From Aminobacter sp. HY435 (GTDB lineage: Bacteria > Pseudomonadota > Alphaproteobacteria > Rhizobiales > Rhizobiaceae): a stretch of DNA of 64,000 nt. How positions within the stretch are numbered: the stretch's first letter is position 1; the number at the start of each line of letters is the position of its first letter. Of the stretch, positions 19,247 through 28,129 are shown piece by piece. The translations under genes and the position numbers were made by a program. Below the pieces are notes generated by a model. It was not told where the DNA came from. It searched no databases and saw only the letters and a list, made by a program, of their open reading frames with translations. The stretch spans positions 1-64,000 of the forward strand of contig NZ_JANKZL010000016.1 of NCBI RefSeq assembly GCF_027568395.1, written 5' to 3'.

Positions 19247-19465
19247 GGTGGTGGCCTCGATGGAGGACGGCTTATAGGGGCTGTCCGACCTGCGATCCAC
19301 CCAGAGTGGTGAAAATTAGCAAAACCTACTGACATTGTGACAGCCGCCGGCAAGCGCTGACCCAGGTCTTTCCGACAACGGGCTGCCGACCTAAAAATGC
19401 AGTCGGATTCAGGACATGGCTGGCCGGCGCGCCGGTCTACAAGACGGCCAAACAGGGAGCATGCC

Positions 19466-20914
19466 ATGCTGCGCAAGACGGATTTTTTCATCGACGGAAA
19501 ATGGGTCGCGCCCGTTGTTGCGAAGGAGCTGGAGGTCATCAACCCGGCCGACGAGCAACCGTTCGCGGTGATCTCGCTGGGCTCGACGGCCGATGTCGAC
19601 AAGGCGGTGGCCGCTGCCCAACGTGCTTTCCTGTCGTGGAGCACGAGCAGCCGTGAGCACCGCCTGGCGCTGCTCGAAAAGCTGCTTGCCGCCTACAACC
19701 GCCGCATGCGCGACATGGCCGAGGCGATTTCGCTCGAGATGGGCGCGCCGATCAAGCTGGCGCTGGAATCGCAGGCGGCCTGCGGCGCCGGGCACATCGA
19801 GAGCTTCATCGACGTGCTGCGCGATTTCGAGTTCGAGGAGCCGCTCGACGCCAGGAACCCCGGGGAGCGGATCGTGCGCGAGCCGATCGGCGTGTGCGGA
19901 CTGATCACACCGTGGAACTGGCCGATGAACCAGGTGACGCTGAAGGTCGTGCCGGCGCTGGCCGCCGGCTGCACCGTGGTGCTCAAGCCATCGGAGATCG
20001 CGCCGATGTCGTCGATCGTCTTTGCCGAGATGATCGGGGAGGCGGGCTTCCCCGCCGGCGTGTTCAACATGGTCAACGGCGACGGCCCTGGCGTCGGCGA
20101 AGCGATGTCGAGGCATCCCGGCATCGACATGATGTCGTTCACCGGCTCGACACGCGCCGGCGTGGCGGTAACCAAGGCCGCTTCCGAGACGGTCAAGCGC
20201 GTGACGCTGGAACTCGGCGGCAAGTCGCCGAACATCGTCTTCGACGACGTCGACCTGGAAGATGCAGTGACGCGCGGGCTGGCGCATTGCTTCGAGAACA
20301 CCGGCCAGTCGTGCAATGCGCCGACGCGCATGCTGGTGCAGCGCCCGGTCTATGGCAAGGCGGTCGATATCGCAGCGAAATACGCGGCGTCGGTGAAGGT
20401 CGGCAATCCAGCGGAAGACGGCGACCATATCGGCCCGCTTTCGTCGGACGTTCAGTTCGACAAGGTGCAGGGGCTGATCGAGGCTGGCATCAAGGAAGGC
20501 GCGCGGGTCGTCGCCGGTGGCATCGGCCGCCCCGAGGGCTTCAACCGCGGCTACTTCGTGCGGCCGACGGTGTTCGCCGACGTCAACAACCAGATGCGCA
20601 TCGCCCGCGAGGAGGTGTTCGGCCCGGTGCTGGCGATGATCCCGTTCGAGACCGAGGAAGAGGCGATCGCGATTGCCAACGACACGCCCTACGGCCTGTC
20701 CGCCTATGTGCAGTCGGCAGACAAGGTTCGCGCCCAGCGCGTGGCCCGCAAGCTGCGCGCGGGCATGGTCCAGATCAACGGCACCGATCGCCCCTATGGC
20801 AGCCCGTTCGGCGGCTACAAGCAGTCGGGCCTCGGCCGCGAAGGCGGCAAGTGGGGGCTCGAGGACTTTCTCGAGGTCAAGGCGATCAGCGGGTTCGAGG
20901 AAGGTCTGGGGTAA
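19466..20914 (+). CDS. NAD(P)-dependent aldehyde dehydrogenase
   Basis: 482 residues; ATG 19466 with AGGGAG upstream. It has the full aldehyde dehydrogenase fold: LITPWNWPMNQ, the Rossmann-contact SFTGSTRAG, the general-base Glu motif LELGGKSPN and the catalytic Cys in FENTGQSCNAPTRM. PYGSPFGGYKQSGLGREGG is at the end. This is the class that oxidises small aldehydes; the substrate cannot be told from sequence. The divergent MFS gene shares the 219-base upstream region, in which I see no confident promoter. Confidence 0.9.
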   Translation: MLRKTDFFIDGKWVAPVVAKELEVINPADEQPFAVISLGSTADVDKAVAAAQRAFLSWSTSSREHRLALLEKLLAAYNRRMRDMAEAISLEMGAPIKLALESQAACGAGHIESFIDVLRDFEFEEPLDARNPGERIVREPIGVCGLITPWNWPMNQVTLKVVPALAAGCTVVLKPSEIAPMSSIVFAEMIGEAGFPAGVFNMVNGDGPGVGEAMSRHPGIDMMSFTGSTRAGVAVTKAASETVKRVTLELGGKSPNIVFDDVDLEDAVTRGLAHCFENTGQSCNAPTRMLVQRPVYGKAVDIAAKYAASVKVGNPAEDGDHIGPLSSDVQFDKVQGLIEAGIKEGARVVAGGIGRPEGFNRGYFVRPTVFADVNNQMRIAREEVFGPVLAMIPFETEEEAIAIANDTPYGLSAYVQSADKVRAQRVARKLRAGMVQINGTDRPYGSPFGGYKQSGLGREGGKWGLEDFLEVKAISGFEEGLG

Positions 20915-20920
20915 CAATTT

Positions 20921-21048
20921 CCCCCTCACCCGACCTCCGCTACGCTCGGTCGACCTCTCCCCCGAGGGGAGAGGAGATCTGCCGCGTTGACGCCTGCCTC
21001 TTCTCCCCAGCGGGGAGAGGGTGGTAGCGAAGCGACCGGATGAGGGGG
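20921..21048 (+). repeat. Palindromic repeat copy 1 (GC-rich hairpin, CTCTCCCC family)
   Basis: Long imperfect inverted repeat. The outer arms CCCCCTCA and TGAGGGGG enclose paired GCTACGCTCGG/TAGCGAAGCGACCGG blocks and two local hairpins (CTCTCCCCCGAGGGGAGAG; CTCCCCAGCGGGGAG). It fills the gap between aldehyde dehydrogenase and the MBL hydrolase, whose genes converge. It may act as a bidirectional terminator. Confidence 0.8.
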
Positions 21049-21053
21049 CAATT

Positions 21054-21779
21054 CTACCCCTCGTTCCTCCGCAGATACTCCACGGCAATCTCACGCATCC
21101 TGGCGCCGTCCATGCTGTGGGCGTGGCCGCCATGGGCGACCCGCACGGGCAGGCCGATGAGCCGGCGCATCGTCGCGCAATAGGCGGTGCGGTCGGAATC
21201 GGGCATGTCGTCGACCAGCAATCCGCCATGGACGGCGTCGCCCGAAAACAGCGTGCCGTCGCGTTCGTCGAACAGGCCGATGGATCCCGGCGAATGTCCC
21301 GGCAGGTGCAGAACGGTGAAGCTGCGGTCGCCGAGGTCGATCTGCTCGCCCTCGTCGAGCAGGCGGTGGAGCGGGGCGGGCGCGATGGCGTAGTCGGCGG
21401 AATGCCAGCCGGGCCAGGGCAGTTCGGAGACTGCGCCGGGGAAGTTGCGGAACATGTTGGCGTAGGTCGCCTGGTCCGGCATGGTTTCGAAGAAGGGCGC
21501 CTCGATGCGCGGGCCGGCGCGCCAGGCGAATTCGTGCAGCGAGCCGACATGGTCGAGATGGACGTGGGTCGCGACCGCCAGCAGCGGCTTGCCCGGTGTC
21601 GTCCCGATCTCCGGGGCGAGCGGGCAGATGCCCATGCCGGTGTCGACCAGCATGTCGAAATCCCTGCCGCGCACCAGCCACATGTTGGCGCGGCAGTAGT
21701 CGGTGACGAACGGCTCTGTCAGCATCGTCACGGTTGCGTCGACGATGCTTTTCGAGAACCAGCCGGGGCGGGGCGTCAC
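21054..21779 (-). CDS. MBL-fold metallohydrolase
   Basis: 241 residues, GTG start overlapping the stop of pfp (GTGA), so it is translationally coupled to that gene. The metallo-beta-lactamase zinc motif is THVHLDHVG, followed by LPGHSPGSIGLFDERDG and GDAVHGG with the bridging Asp, and a late AHGGHAHSMDG. The fold includes glyoxalase II-like thioesterases, lactonases and phosphodiesterases; I cannot pick one. Coupling to a PPi-dependent phosphofructokinase is the only clue to its role. Confidence 0.82.
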   Translation of the reverse strand: MTPRPGWFSKSIVDATVTMLTEPFVTDYCRANMWLVRGRDFDMLVDTGMGICPLAPEIGTTPGKPLLAVATHVHLDHVGSLHEFAWRAGPRIEAPFFETMPDQATYANMFRNFPGAVSELPWPGWHSADYAIAPAPLHRLLDEGEQIDLGDRSFTVLHLPGHSPGSIGLFDERDGTLFSGDAVHGGLLVDDMPDSDRTAYCATMRRLIGLPVRVAHGGHAHSMDGARMREIAVEYLRRNEG

Positions 21780-22942
21780 ACGAACGGCCTGCCGATCTGG
21801 AAGCGGCCGGGCACCAGCCGGCGCAGATAGTCCATGCCCTTTTCCGACAGGTGGTTGACGTCGGGCAGCATGTAATTGTCGGGCATGTGCCGGGTCTTGC
21901 CGGCGACGTTGGACAGGGGCACCAGCCTCAGCACCGTCTTGCCGCCCTCGTATTTCAGCGCCACCGAGCCGCCGCCCTTGTCGGCCGCGTCGATGGCGAA
22001 GACGCCGGCGTCGTAGGCCTCTTGCGCGTCGACGGGATTGACCGCGCCGATGTAGCCGCGTGGCATGTAGCCAAGCGCGTCGACGCGGGCGCGCTTGCCG
22101 GGCAGGCCCTCGGCGAGCGCGTTTTCGAAGGCGCGGCTGAGATCGCTGCCGGACAGCTTGATGTTGCCATGAGCGTCGCGCTCGAGCTTGTCGGCGGGCA
22201 CGATGCTCTCGACCAGAGCGCGTCCGTCGGCAGTGGTGACGCCTTCGGAGACGGCGACGACGCAGCGGCGGTGGCGGGCAAGCGTCTCCTTCACCTCGTC
22301 GATGAAGCGCGGCACCGAGAATGCGCGCTCCGGGACATAGATCAGATGCGGGCCGTCGGATTCCTCGTCGCGCCAGGCGGCGGCGGCGGCGGTGAGGAAG
22401 CCGGCATGGCGGCCCATGACGATGCCGACATAGATGCCGGGCAGCGCGCGGAAGTCGAGGTCGACCGAGAGGAACGCGCCGGCGACGAATTCGGCCGCCG
22501 AGATGAAGCCCGGCGTGTGATCGTTTTCCTCGAGATCGTTGTCGATGGTCTTGGGCGCATGGACGAAGGCCATGCTTCCCTGGGCCGCGTCGGTCAGGAT
22601 CTGCTGGGTTCCGGCGGTGTCATTACCGCCGATATAGATGAAGGCCTGGGCGTCGGCCTTCCTGAGGCCTTCGAGGATGACTGCGCAATAGGCGGCGTCG
22701 GGCTTGTCACGGGTGCTGCCGAGCGCTGCGCCCGGCGTTGCCGCGATGCGCCGCAACTGCTCCTCGGCGATGTCGGTCAGATCGACATAGTCGCCGTCGC
22801 GGATGCCGCGCACGCCGTGGCGCGAGCCGAGAATGCGCGCCTTGGGATGGCGCCGGCGGATTTCCAGGATAGCTCCGGCCATCGTCTGGTTGATGACGGC
22901 GGTCGGACCACCGCCTTGCGCGATCACGAATGTCGAGGGCAT
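21776..22942 (-). CDS. pfp: Pyrophosphate-dependent 6-phosphofructokinase
   Basis: 388 residues from ATG 22942; an in-frame ATG at 22978 adds 12 residues unlike the family. It has the phosphofructokinase fold with AQGGGPTAVINQ at the N-terminus. GGNDTAGT and PKTIDNDL mark PPi rather than ATP as phosphoryl donor. GIVMGRHAGFLTAAAA and GYMPRGYIG complete the active site. The reaction is reversible between fructose 6-phosphate and fructose 1,6-bisphosphate. Many rhizobia lack ATP-phosphofructokinase, so this may serve gluconeogenic or pentose-linked flux. It lies upstream of and overlaps the MBL hydrolase. Confidence 0.92.
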   Translation of the reverse strand: MPSTFVIAQGGGPTAVINQTMAGAILEIRRRHPKARILGSRHGVRGIRDGDYVDLTDIAEEQLRRIAATPGAALGSTRDKPDAAYCAVILEGLRKADAQAFIYIGGNDTAGTQQILTDAAQGSMAFVHAPKTIDNDLEENDHTPGFISAAEFVAGAFLSVDLDFRALPGIYVGIVMGRHAGFLTAAAAAWRDEESDGPHLIYVPERAFSVPRFIDEVKETLARHRRCVVAVSEGVTTADGRALVESIVPADKLERDAHGNIKLSGSDLSRAFENALAEGLPGKRARVDALGYMPRGYIGAVNPVDAQEAYDAGVFAIDAADKGGGSVALKYEGGKTVLRLVPLSNVAGKTRHMPDNYMLPDVNHLSEKGMDYLRRLVPGRFQIGRPFV

Positions 22943-23061
22943 GCGGCCATCTCCCCATGGTGCCATTTTCCGGCACATTCGTCCTTCTGGTGGTCGGACG
23001 CAATGGGAGATTCTGTCGCTTCAGGCAGGAATGCCGGATCGCCGACCCCGGCCGCCAAACC

Positions 23062-23811
23062 CTAGCTGACGACAATTGGCGTCTTGCCGTTGACGCGGCT
23101 GAACAGGTCGATGACGTCCTGGTTGATCATGCGCACGCAGCCCGACGACATGGCTTGGCCGATGGTCCACCACTCCGGCGAACCATGCACGCGGTAGCCG
23201 GTGTCCTTGCCGTCCTTGAAGATGTAGAGCGCACGCGCGCCGAGCGGATTGTCGAGGCCGCCGGGCTGGCCGCCACGCCATCTTTCCAGTTCTGGCTTGC
23301 GCACGATCATTTCGGGGGGCGGGGTCCAGGTCGGCCACTTCTTGCCGTACTGGATGTTGGCGCGGCCATTCCAGAGAAATCCGTCGCGGCCGATGCCGAC
23401 GCCGTAGCGGATCGCCTCGCCACCAGGCTGCACCAGATAGAGATAACGTTCCTGCAGCCGCACGACGATGGTGCCGGGCGCTTCGCCAGTCGGATCGACC
23501 ACGATTTGGCGGCGATATTTGGGATCGACCTTCTTGAACGGGATTTCGGGCAGCGTGTAGCCCTCGTCGGTGAACGAGGCGTACATCACTTCCGGTCCGG
23601 TGACTTGCTTGTCGACGCTGATCTGCGGGCGGATTGAGCCGGTCGAGGTGGTGTCGAGGCCCATTTCCGGGATTTCGAGATCGAGGGTGCGTGTGCAGCC
23701 GGCCAACAGACCGGTGGCGCCAAGGCCCAGCAGGACGGCGCGACGCGAGGTGAGCTTGGCGTCCGGGGATCCGATCAGGCCGGATTTCGGCGAAAGGGGC
23801 GATTTCGACAC
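23062..23811 (-). CDS. L,D-transpeptidase (YkuD domain), lipoprotein-like
   Basis: GTG 23811 gives 249 residues; an ATG at 23874 would add 21 unconvincing residues. A twin-Arg-containing N-terminus (TSRRAVLLGLGATGLLAGC) looks like a lipobox or Tat-type signal. The YkuD domain covers about residues 90-245, with the catalytic block HGSPEWWTIGQ...MSSGCVRM, where the Cys is the nucleophile. It forms 3-3 crosslinks in peptidoglycan or attaches proteins to it, a prominent activity in rhizobia. It is divergent from the LysE exporter gene. Confidence 0.88.
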   Translation of the reverse strand: MSKSPLSPKSGLIGSPDAKLTSRRAVLLGLGATGLLAGCTRTLDLEIPEMGLDTTSTGSIRPQISVDKQVTGPEVMYASFTDEGYTLPEIPFKKVDPKYRRQIVVDPTGEAPGTIVVRLQERYLYLVQPGGEAIRYGVGIGRDGFLWNGRANIQYGKKWPTWTPPPEMIVRKPELERWRGGQPGGLDNPLGARALYIFKDGKDTGYRVHGSPEWWTIGQAMSSGCVRMINQDVIDLFSRVNGKTPIVVS

Positions 23812-23983
23812 GGCACAATTCCACTCGTTACAAGGGGCCGGACCGAAACGCGCAGTCCTGCCGATAGACCGCATTTTCGGCGTTCATGGTTGACAAAGAG
23901 TGAATGCGGCGTGTGCCGCCGTAAGGGCTTTACAACCGCACGGCGGCGGAGCTTGATCCCCTTTCCAAAGAGGGAGCATTGCC

Positions 23984-24607
23984 ATGTCGTTCGAAAGCTG
24001 GGCCGCCTTTGCCGCCGCGTCCGCGGTGCTGCTGGTCATTCCCGGCCCCACCATCCTGTTGGTCGTGTCCTACGCGCTCGGCCAGGGCTGGCGCACCGCA
24101 TTGCCGATGGCGGTCGGCGTGGCGCTGGGCGATTTCACCGCGATGACGCTGTCGATGCTCGGCATCGGCGCGCTGCTTGCCGCGTCCGCCACCGTCTTCA
24201 CCATCGTGAAGTGGATCGGTGCGGCCTACCTGATCTATCTTGGTATCAAGCTGTTTCGCGCCGGTGGGTCGCTCGACGCCAAGCCGCGCACGGATGCCGC
24301 ATCGGCCGTCAAGATGATGGCGCATGCCTGGATCGTCACGGCGCTGAACCCCAAGAGCATCACCTTCTTCGTCGCCTTCCTGCCGCAGTTTCTCGACCGC
24401 AACGCCGATTTCTGGACGCAGATGCTGGTCTTCGAGCTGACCTTCCTGACGCTCGCCTTCGCCAATGCCTTCGGCTACGCGCTGGTCGCAGCTCGGGCTC
24501 GAAGTGTCGTGTCCAATCCGCGCGCGATCCGCATCTTCAACCGCACCGGCGGCACTTTGCTGGTCGGCGCCGGCATTGCCGCCGCGGCCGCGCGCTCGGG
24601 GCACTGA
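23984..24607 (+). CDS. LysE/RhtB-family amino-acid exporter
   Basis: 207 residues, ATG with AAAGAGGGAG upstream. It has six hydrophobic segments. The N-terminal VIPGPTILLVVSYALGQG is the family signature, and WIGAAYLIYLGIKLF and ALNPKSITFFVAFLPQF are also typical. The family exports amino acids or homoserine lactone-type compounds using proton motive force; the substrate is not deducible. The following TPR gene starts within a dozen bases, so the two are probably co-transcribed. Confidence 0.88.
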   Translation: MSFESWAAFAAASAVLLVIPGPTILLVVSYALGQGWRTALPMAVGVALGDFTAMTLSMLGIGALLAASATVFTIVKWIGAAYLIYLGIKLFRAGGSLDAKPRTDAASAVKMMAHAWIVTALNPKSITFFVAFLPQFLDRNADFWTQMLVFELTFLTLAFANAFGYALVAARARSVVSNPRAIRIFNRTGGTLLVGAGIAAAAARSGH

Positions 24608-24619
24608 GGATTTTTGGCC

Positions 24620-25942
24620 GTGGTGAAGGATCGGCTCGGGCTCGCCCTTTCAGGAGCGGATGAGGCAGCCGCCGCGCATTTCGAGCGTGGGGTGAGCGAA
24701 CTCCAGCGTTTCGTCGGCGATCCGGTGGGCTCGGCCGACATGGCGATTTCGACTGCGCCCGATTTCGTCATGGCGCATGTGCTGAAGGGCTGGCTCTACG
24801 GCCTGTCGACCGAGCGCGAGGCGATGGCGGTCGCTGGCGACTGCCACGCCGTCGCCACCGGGCTCGCCGCGACGGCGCGGGAAAAGGCGCATGTCGCGGC
24901 GCTTGGCCGTCTCGCCGCCGGGCATTGGCACGAGGCCGGGCACATCCTCGAAGAGTTGACGGCGGAGCATCCTGTCGACGCGCTGGCGCTGCAGGCGGGA
25001 CACCAGATCGATTTCTTCACCGGCAACGCGCAGATGCTGCGCGACCGTATCGCCAGGGCGATGCCGGCGTGGAGCAAGGGCATGCCCGGCTATCACGCCA
25101 TCCTCGGCATGCAGGCCTTCGGCTTCGAGGAGATGGGCGACTATGCCCAAGCGGAGGCGCTGGGCCGCGAGGCGGTCGGGCTCGAGCCACGCGACGGCTG
25201 GGCCCAGCACGCAGTGGCGCATGTGATGGAGATGCAGAGCCGCCAGCGCGACGGCATCGCCTGGATGCGCGGCAACACCGATGCCTGGACGAAGGAGAGT
25301 TTTCTCCAGGTCCACAACTGGTGGCACCTGGCGCTGTTCCACTACGATCTCGGCGAGACCGGCGACGTGCTGGCTCTCTACGACGGGCCGATCTACGGCG
25401 CGCAGTCGAAGCTGGCGCTCAACATGGTCGATGCCTCGGCGATCCTGTGGCGGCTGCATCTCGGCGGCGTCGATGTCGGCGAGCGCTGGGCCTGCCTCGC
25501 GGCGAACTGGGCGCCCAAGGCTGCCGCCGGCAACTACGCCTTCAACGACGCTCATGCGATGATGGCCTTCATCAGTGCCGGGCTCGAAACGCCGGCCAGG
25601 GCAATGCTCGACGCCCAGCGCGAGGCGATCGCCCGCGACGACGACAATGCCGCTTTCACGAGGGACGTCGGCCATCCCGTCACGCTGGCGATCAAGGCCT
25701 TCGGGGAGGGGCGCTATGGCGAGACTGTGCGGCTGCTTGAGCCGGTGAGGGCCATTGCCCACCGCTTTGGCGGCAGCCACGCCCAGCGTGACGTGATCGA
25801 ACTGACGCTGATCGAGGCGGCCTTGCGCGACGGCGACGATGCGCTGGCCGTGAAGCTCGCCTCTGCGCGCAACCATGCACGGCCGGCAAGCCCGCTGTCG
25901 GGCCTGTTCGTCCAGCGCGCGGCACTGCTCGCGCATGGCTGA
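24620..25942 (+). CDS. TPR protein of the TTC38-like family
   Basis: About 440 residues. TTG 24614, GTG 24620 and GTG 24623 are possible starts; GAGGA at 24606-24610 fits 24620 best. The protein is all-helical with TPR-like pairs (DFVMAHVLKGWLYGLS, then GMPGYHAILGMQAFGFEEMG, then HAVAHVMEMQ and the WWHLALFHYDLGETGDVLALYDG block). These match bacterial relatives of tetratricopeptide repeat protein 38. It is cytoplasmic; the function is not known. It lies between lysE and the xylose genes without clear kinship to either. Confidence 0.75.
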   Translation: MVKDRLGLALSGADEAAAAHFERGVSELQRFVGDPVGSADMAISTAPDFVMAHVLKGWLYGLSTEREAMAVAGDCHAVATGLAATAREKAHVAALGRLAAGHWHEAGHILEELTAEHPVDALALQAGHQIDFFTGNAQMLRDRIARAMPAWSKGMPGYHAILGMQAFGFEEMGDYAQAEALGREAVGLEPRDGWAQHAVAHVMEMQSRQRDGIAWMRGNTDAWTKESFLQVHNWWHLALFHYDLGETGDVLALYDGPIYGAQSKLALNMVDASAILWRLHLGGVDVGERWACLAANWAPKAAAGNYAFNDAHAMMAFISAGLETPARAMLDAQREAIARDDDNAAFTRDVGHPVTLAIKAFGEGRYGETVRLLEPVRAIAHRFGGSHAQRDVIELTLIEAALRDGDDALAVKLASARNHARPASPLSGLFVQRAALLAHG

Positions 25943-26048
25943 CCACGCTTCAGAGGCTGCAGCGAGGCGTTTGAGTTATTTTTTGCGAGTTCCGAAATAA
26001 ATGTCGACCCGACCCCGGAAAGTTTGCTAATAAGCTCCGTCCGTCGGA

Positions 26049-26073
26049 GGAACGGGACGATGCCCTGGCCGTT
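26049..26073 (+). promoter_or_regulatory. EcfG-like promoter sequence upstream of xylB
   Basis: GGAAC, 16 bases, then CGTT: the alphaproteobacterial general-stress sigma (EcfG) consensus. It lies 83 bases before xylB in a 213-base gap that otherwise holds AT-rich sequence (25975-26035) and no recognised xylose-repressor operator. A match of this length is expected about once per window by chance, so the call is weak. Confidence 0.25.
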
Positions 26074-26155
26074 TCTGCCTGCTGGCAATGAAGGCCGGTC
26101 AATGACGTGAGAGGATGGACGCTCGCGTCCGCGTCGCTCATTCGGGAGGAATGGC

Positions 26156-27607
26156 ATGTATCTCGGGCTCGATCTCGGCACGTCAGGTGTGAAGGCGCTG
26201 TTGATGGACGCCGACCAGAGGATTGTTGGTTCCGGCCATGGTTCGCTCGACGTTTCCAGGCCGCATCACGGCTGGTCTGAGCAGGACCCGGGAGACTGGA
26301 TCCGCGCTACCGAGGAGGCGATCGCCGAACTCAGGGCGGCGCACCCAAGGGAAATCGCTGCGGTGCGCGGCATCGGCCTGTCCGGCCAGATGCATGGTGC
26401 GACGCTGCTCGATGCCTCCGGTAAGGTGCTGCGGCCCTGCATCCTGTGGAACGACACGCGCAGCTTCGCCGAGGCGGCCGCGCTCGACGCCGATCCGCGT
26501 TTCCAAGAGATCACCGGCAACATCGTTTTCCCCGGCTTCACCGCCCCCAAGCTCGCCTGGGTGAAGGCCAACGAACCCGAAATCTTCGCCAAAGTCGCGA
26601 AAGTGCTGCTGCCCAAGGACTACCTGCGCCTCTGGCTGTCGGGCGAATACATTTCCGAAATGTCCGACTCGGCCGGCACGTCGTGGCTCGACGTTGCGGC
26701 ACGGCGCTGGTCGCCGGAGCTATTGGCCGCCACCGGCCTCGGCACAGAGCACATGCCCTCGCTGGTCGAGGGCACTGACAGGGCCGGGGCGCTGCGCGGC
26801 GAACTGGCTGCGAAATGGGGCATGAGGCAGGGGGTGACGATTGCCGGCGGCGCTGGCGACAATGCCGCCTCGGCCTGCGGCATGGGCACGGTCAAGCCGG
26901 GCGCTGCCTTCGTGTCGCTCGGCACCTCGGGCGTGCTGTTCGCTGCCAATGGTGCCTATCTGCCCAATCCGGAAAGTGCCGTGCACACCTTCTGTCATGC
27001 GCTGCCGAATGCCTGGCACCAGATGGGCGTGATCCTGTCGGCGACGGATTCGCTCAACTGGCTGAGCACCATCACGGGCAAGGATGCGGCCGAGCTGACG
27101 CGCGAACTCGGCGACGAATTGCGCGCGCCAACGGGCGTGACTTTCCTGCCCTATCTCTCGGGCGAGCGGACCCCGCACAACGACGCGGCGATCCGCGGCT
27201 CCTTCGCCGGCCTTGCCCATGAGATCGACCGTGCAGGACTGACCCAGGCCGTGCTCGAAGGCGTGGCCTTTGCCTTCCGCGACAGCCTTGAAGCTTTGGC
27301 CAGGGCCGGCACGACGCTGACGCGCGTTACCGCCATCGGCGGCGGCTCGCGCTCGCGCTACTGGCTGAAGTCGATCGCCACCGCGCTCGGCTTGCCGGTC
27401 GAGATTCCCGCCGACGGCGATTTCGGGGCGGCCTTCGGGGCCGCGCGCCTCGGCCTGATCGCCACCGAAGGTGCCGATCCGCATCAGGTCTGCACGCCGC
27501 CTGCGACCGCCGAAACCATCGAGCCCGTGGCAGCACTGGCAGGCGCCTATGACGAGGCCTACCAGCGCTATCGCAAGCTCTATCCGGCGATCCGGGGGGC
27601 GATGTGA
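26156..27607 (+). CDS. xylB: Xylulokinase
   Basis: 483 residues; ATG 26156 preceded by GGGAGGA. It is a FGGY-family kinase: LDLGTSGVKALLMD at the N-terminal phosphate-binding loop, GLSGQMHGATLLD and CILWNDTRS at the sugar site, and AGGAGDNAASACGMG and GGGSRSRYWLKSIA in the ATP domain. It phosphorylates D-xylulose to xylulose 5-phosphate for the pentose phosphate pathway. It works with xylA, which lies downstream on the same strand but behind an opposing small gene, so the two probably have separate promoters. No xylose ABC transporter or XylR gene is in the window. Confidence 0.93.
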   Translation: MYLGLDLGTSGVKALLMDADQRIVGSGHGSLDVSRPHHGWSEQDPGDWIRATEEAIAELRAAHPREIAAVRGIGLSGQMHGATLLDASGKVLRPCILWNDTRSFAEAAALDADPRFQEITGNIVFPGFTAPKLAWVKANEPEIFAKVAKVLLPKDYLRLWLSGEYISEMSDSAGTSWLDVAARRWSPELLAATGLGTEHMPSLVEGTDRAGALRGELAAKWGMRQGVTIAGGAGDNAASACGMGTVKPGAAFVSLGTSGVLFAANGAYLPNPESAVHTFCHALPNAWHQMGVILSATDSLNWLSTITGKDAAELTRELGDELRAPTGVTFLPYLSGERTPHNDAAIRGSFAGLAHEIDRAGLTQAVLEGVAFAFRDSLEALARAGTTLTRVTAIGGGSRSRYWLKSIATALGLPVEIPADGDFGAAFGAARLGLIATEGADPHQVCTPPATAETIEPVAALAGAYDEAYQRYRKLYPAIRGAM

Positions 27608-27618
27608 GCGGCGATAGA

Positions 27619-27978
27619 TCAGCCCGGCACCTTGTCGAGGAAGCCGGTGATGAGGCTCAGGCGTCCGCCTTCGATGGTGGCGAAGTCGGAGCCTTCGATC
27701 ACGGCTTCCGCGCCTTCAGGGCCAAGGCCCCAGGAGAAGCGGATGTTGTCGCCGAAGCCGTCGGCCTTGCCCTTCAGCTTGAAGCGGAAGCCGGGAAACT
27801 GGCCGTGCACGCCTGTGATCAGCGCGTCGATGCCGCCATGGCCGTCGCCCCGCATGATCGGGTCTCGATAGGTCACGCCGGAGGTGAAGGCGGCCTCGAC
27901 CAGCGCCTTGCGGGCGGTCGCGTCGGTTTCGTTCCAGGCGGCGAAATAGGCCTCAGTGATGGCGTTGTAGTCGGTCAT
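27619..27978 (-). CDS. NTF2-like / SnoaL-type small protein
   Basis: 119 residues on the strand opposite xylB and xylA. The cone-shaped NTF2-like fold is suggested by the N-terminal helix YNAITEAYFAAWNETDATAR, the strands VTYRDPIMRGDGHGGIDAL and FPGFRFKLKGKADG, and a final GGRLSLITGFLDKVPG. The superfamily includes SnoaL cyclases, steroid isomerases and binding proteins with no enzymatic role. It is convergent with xylB (11 bases) and divergent from xylA (151 bases). A role in pentose metabolism is not supported by sequence. Confidence 0.75.
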   Translation of the reverse strand: MTDYNAITEAYFAAWNETDATARKALVEAAFTSGVTYRDPIMRGDGHGGIDALITGVHGQFPGFRFKLKGKADGFGDNIRFSWGLGPEGAEAVIEGSDFATIEGGRLSLITGFLDKVPG

Positions 27979-28080
27979 TTCTGCTCTCCGTCAGGTTCGT
28001 CTTTGATAACGCGCCCCTTGTCGCAGCAGTGCCTGCTGGAACCAATTACGCCTGAGGTAATCGAATTCGGAATTTCGTCG

Positions 28081-28100
28081 GCCGCCCTATCAGGGGCGGC
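28081..28100 (+). promoter_or_regulatory. Hairpin in the xylA upstream region
   Basis: GCCGCCC and GGGCGGC form a perfect 7-bp stem with a 6-base loop, 30 bases before the xylA start in the 151-base divergent region. It could be an operator or a structure in the leader; its role is not shown. Confidence 0.3.
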
Positions 28101-28129
28101 AATGCGTACTCACTGAAAGGAGTTCTCCC

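Noticed and set aside
23889-23894. TTGACA as -35 box of the LysE gene
   Set aside because: The hexamer is perfect, but no acceptable -10 sequence lies 16-18 bases downstream.
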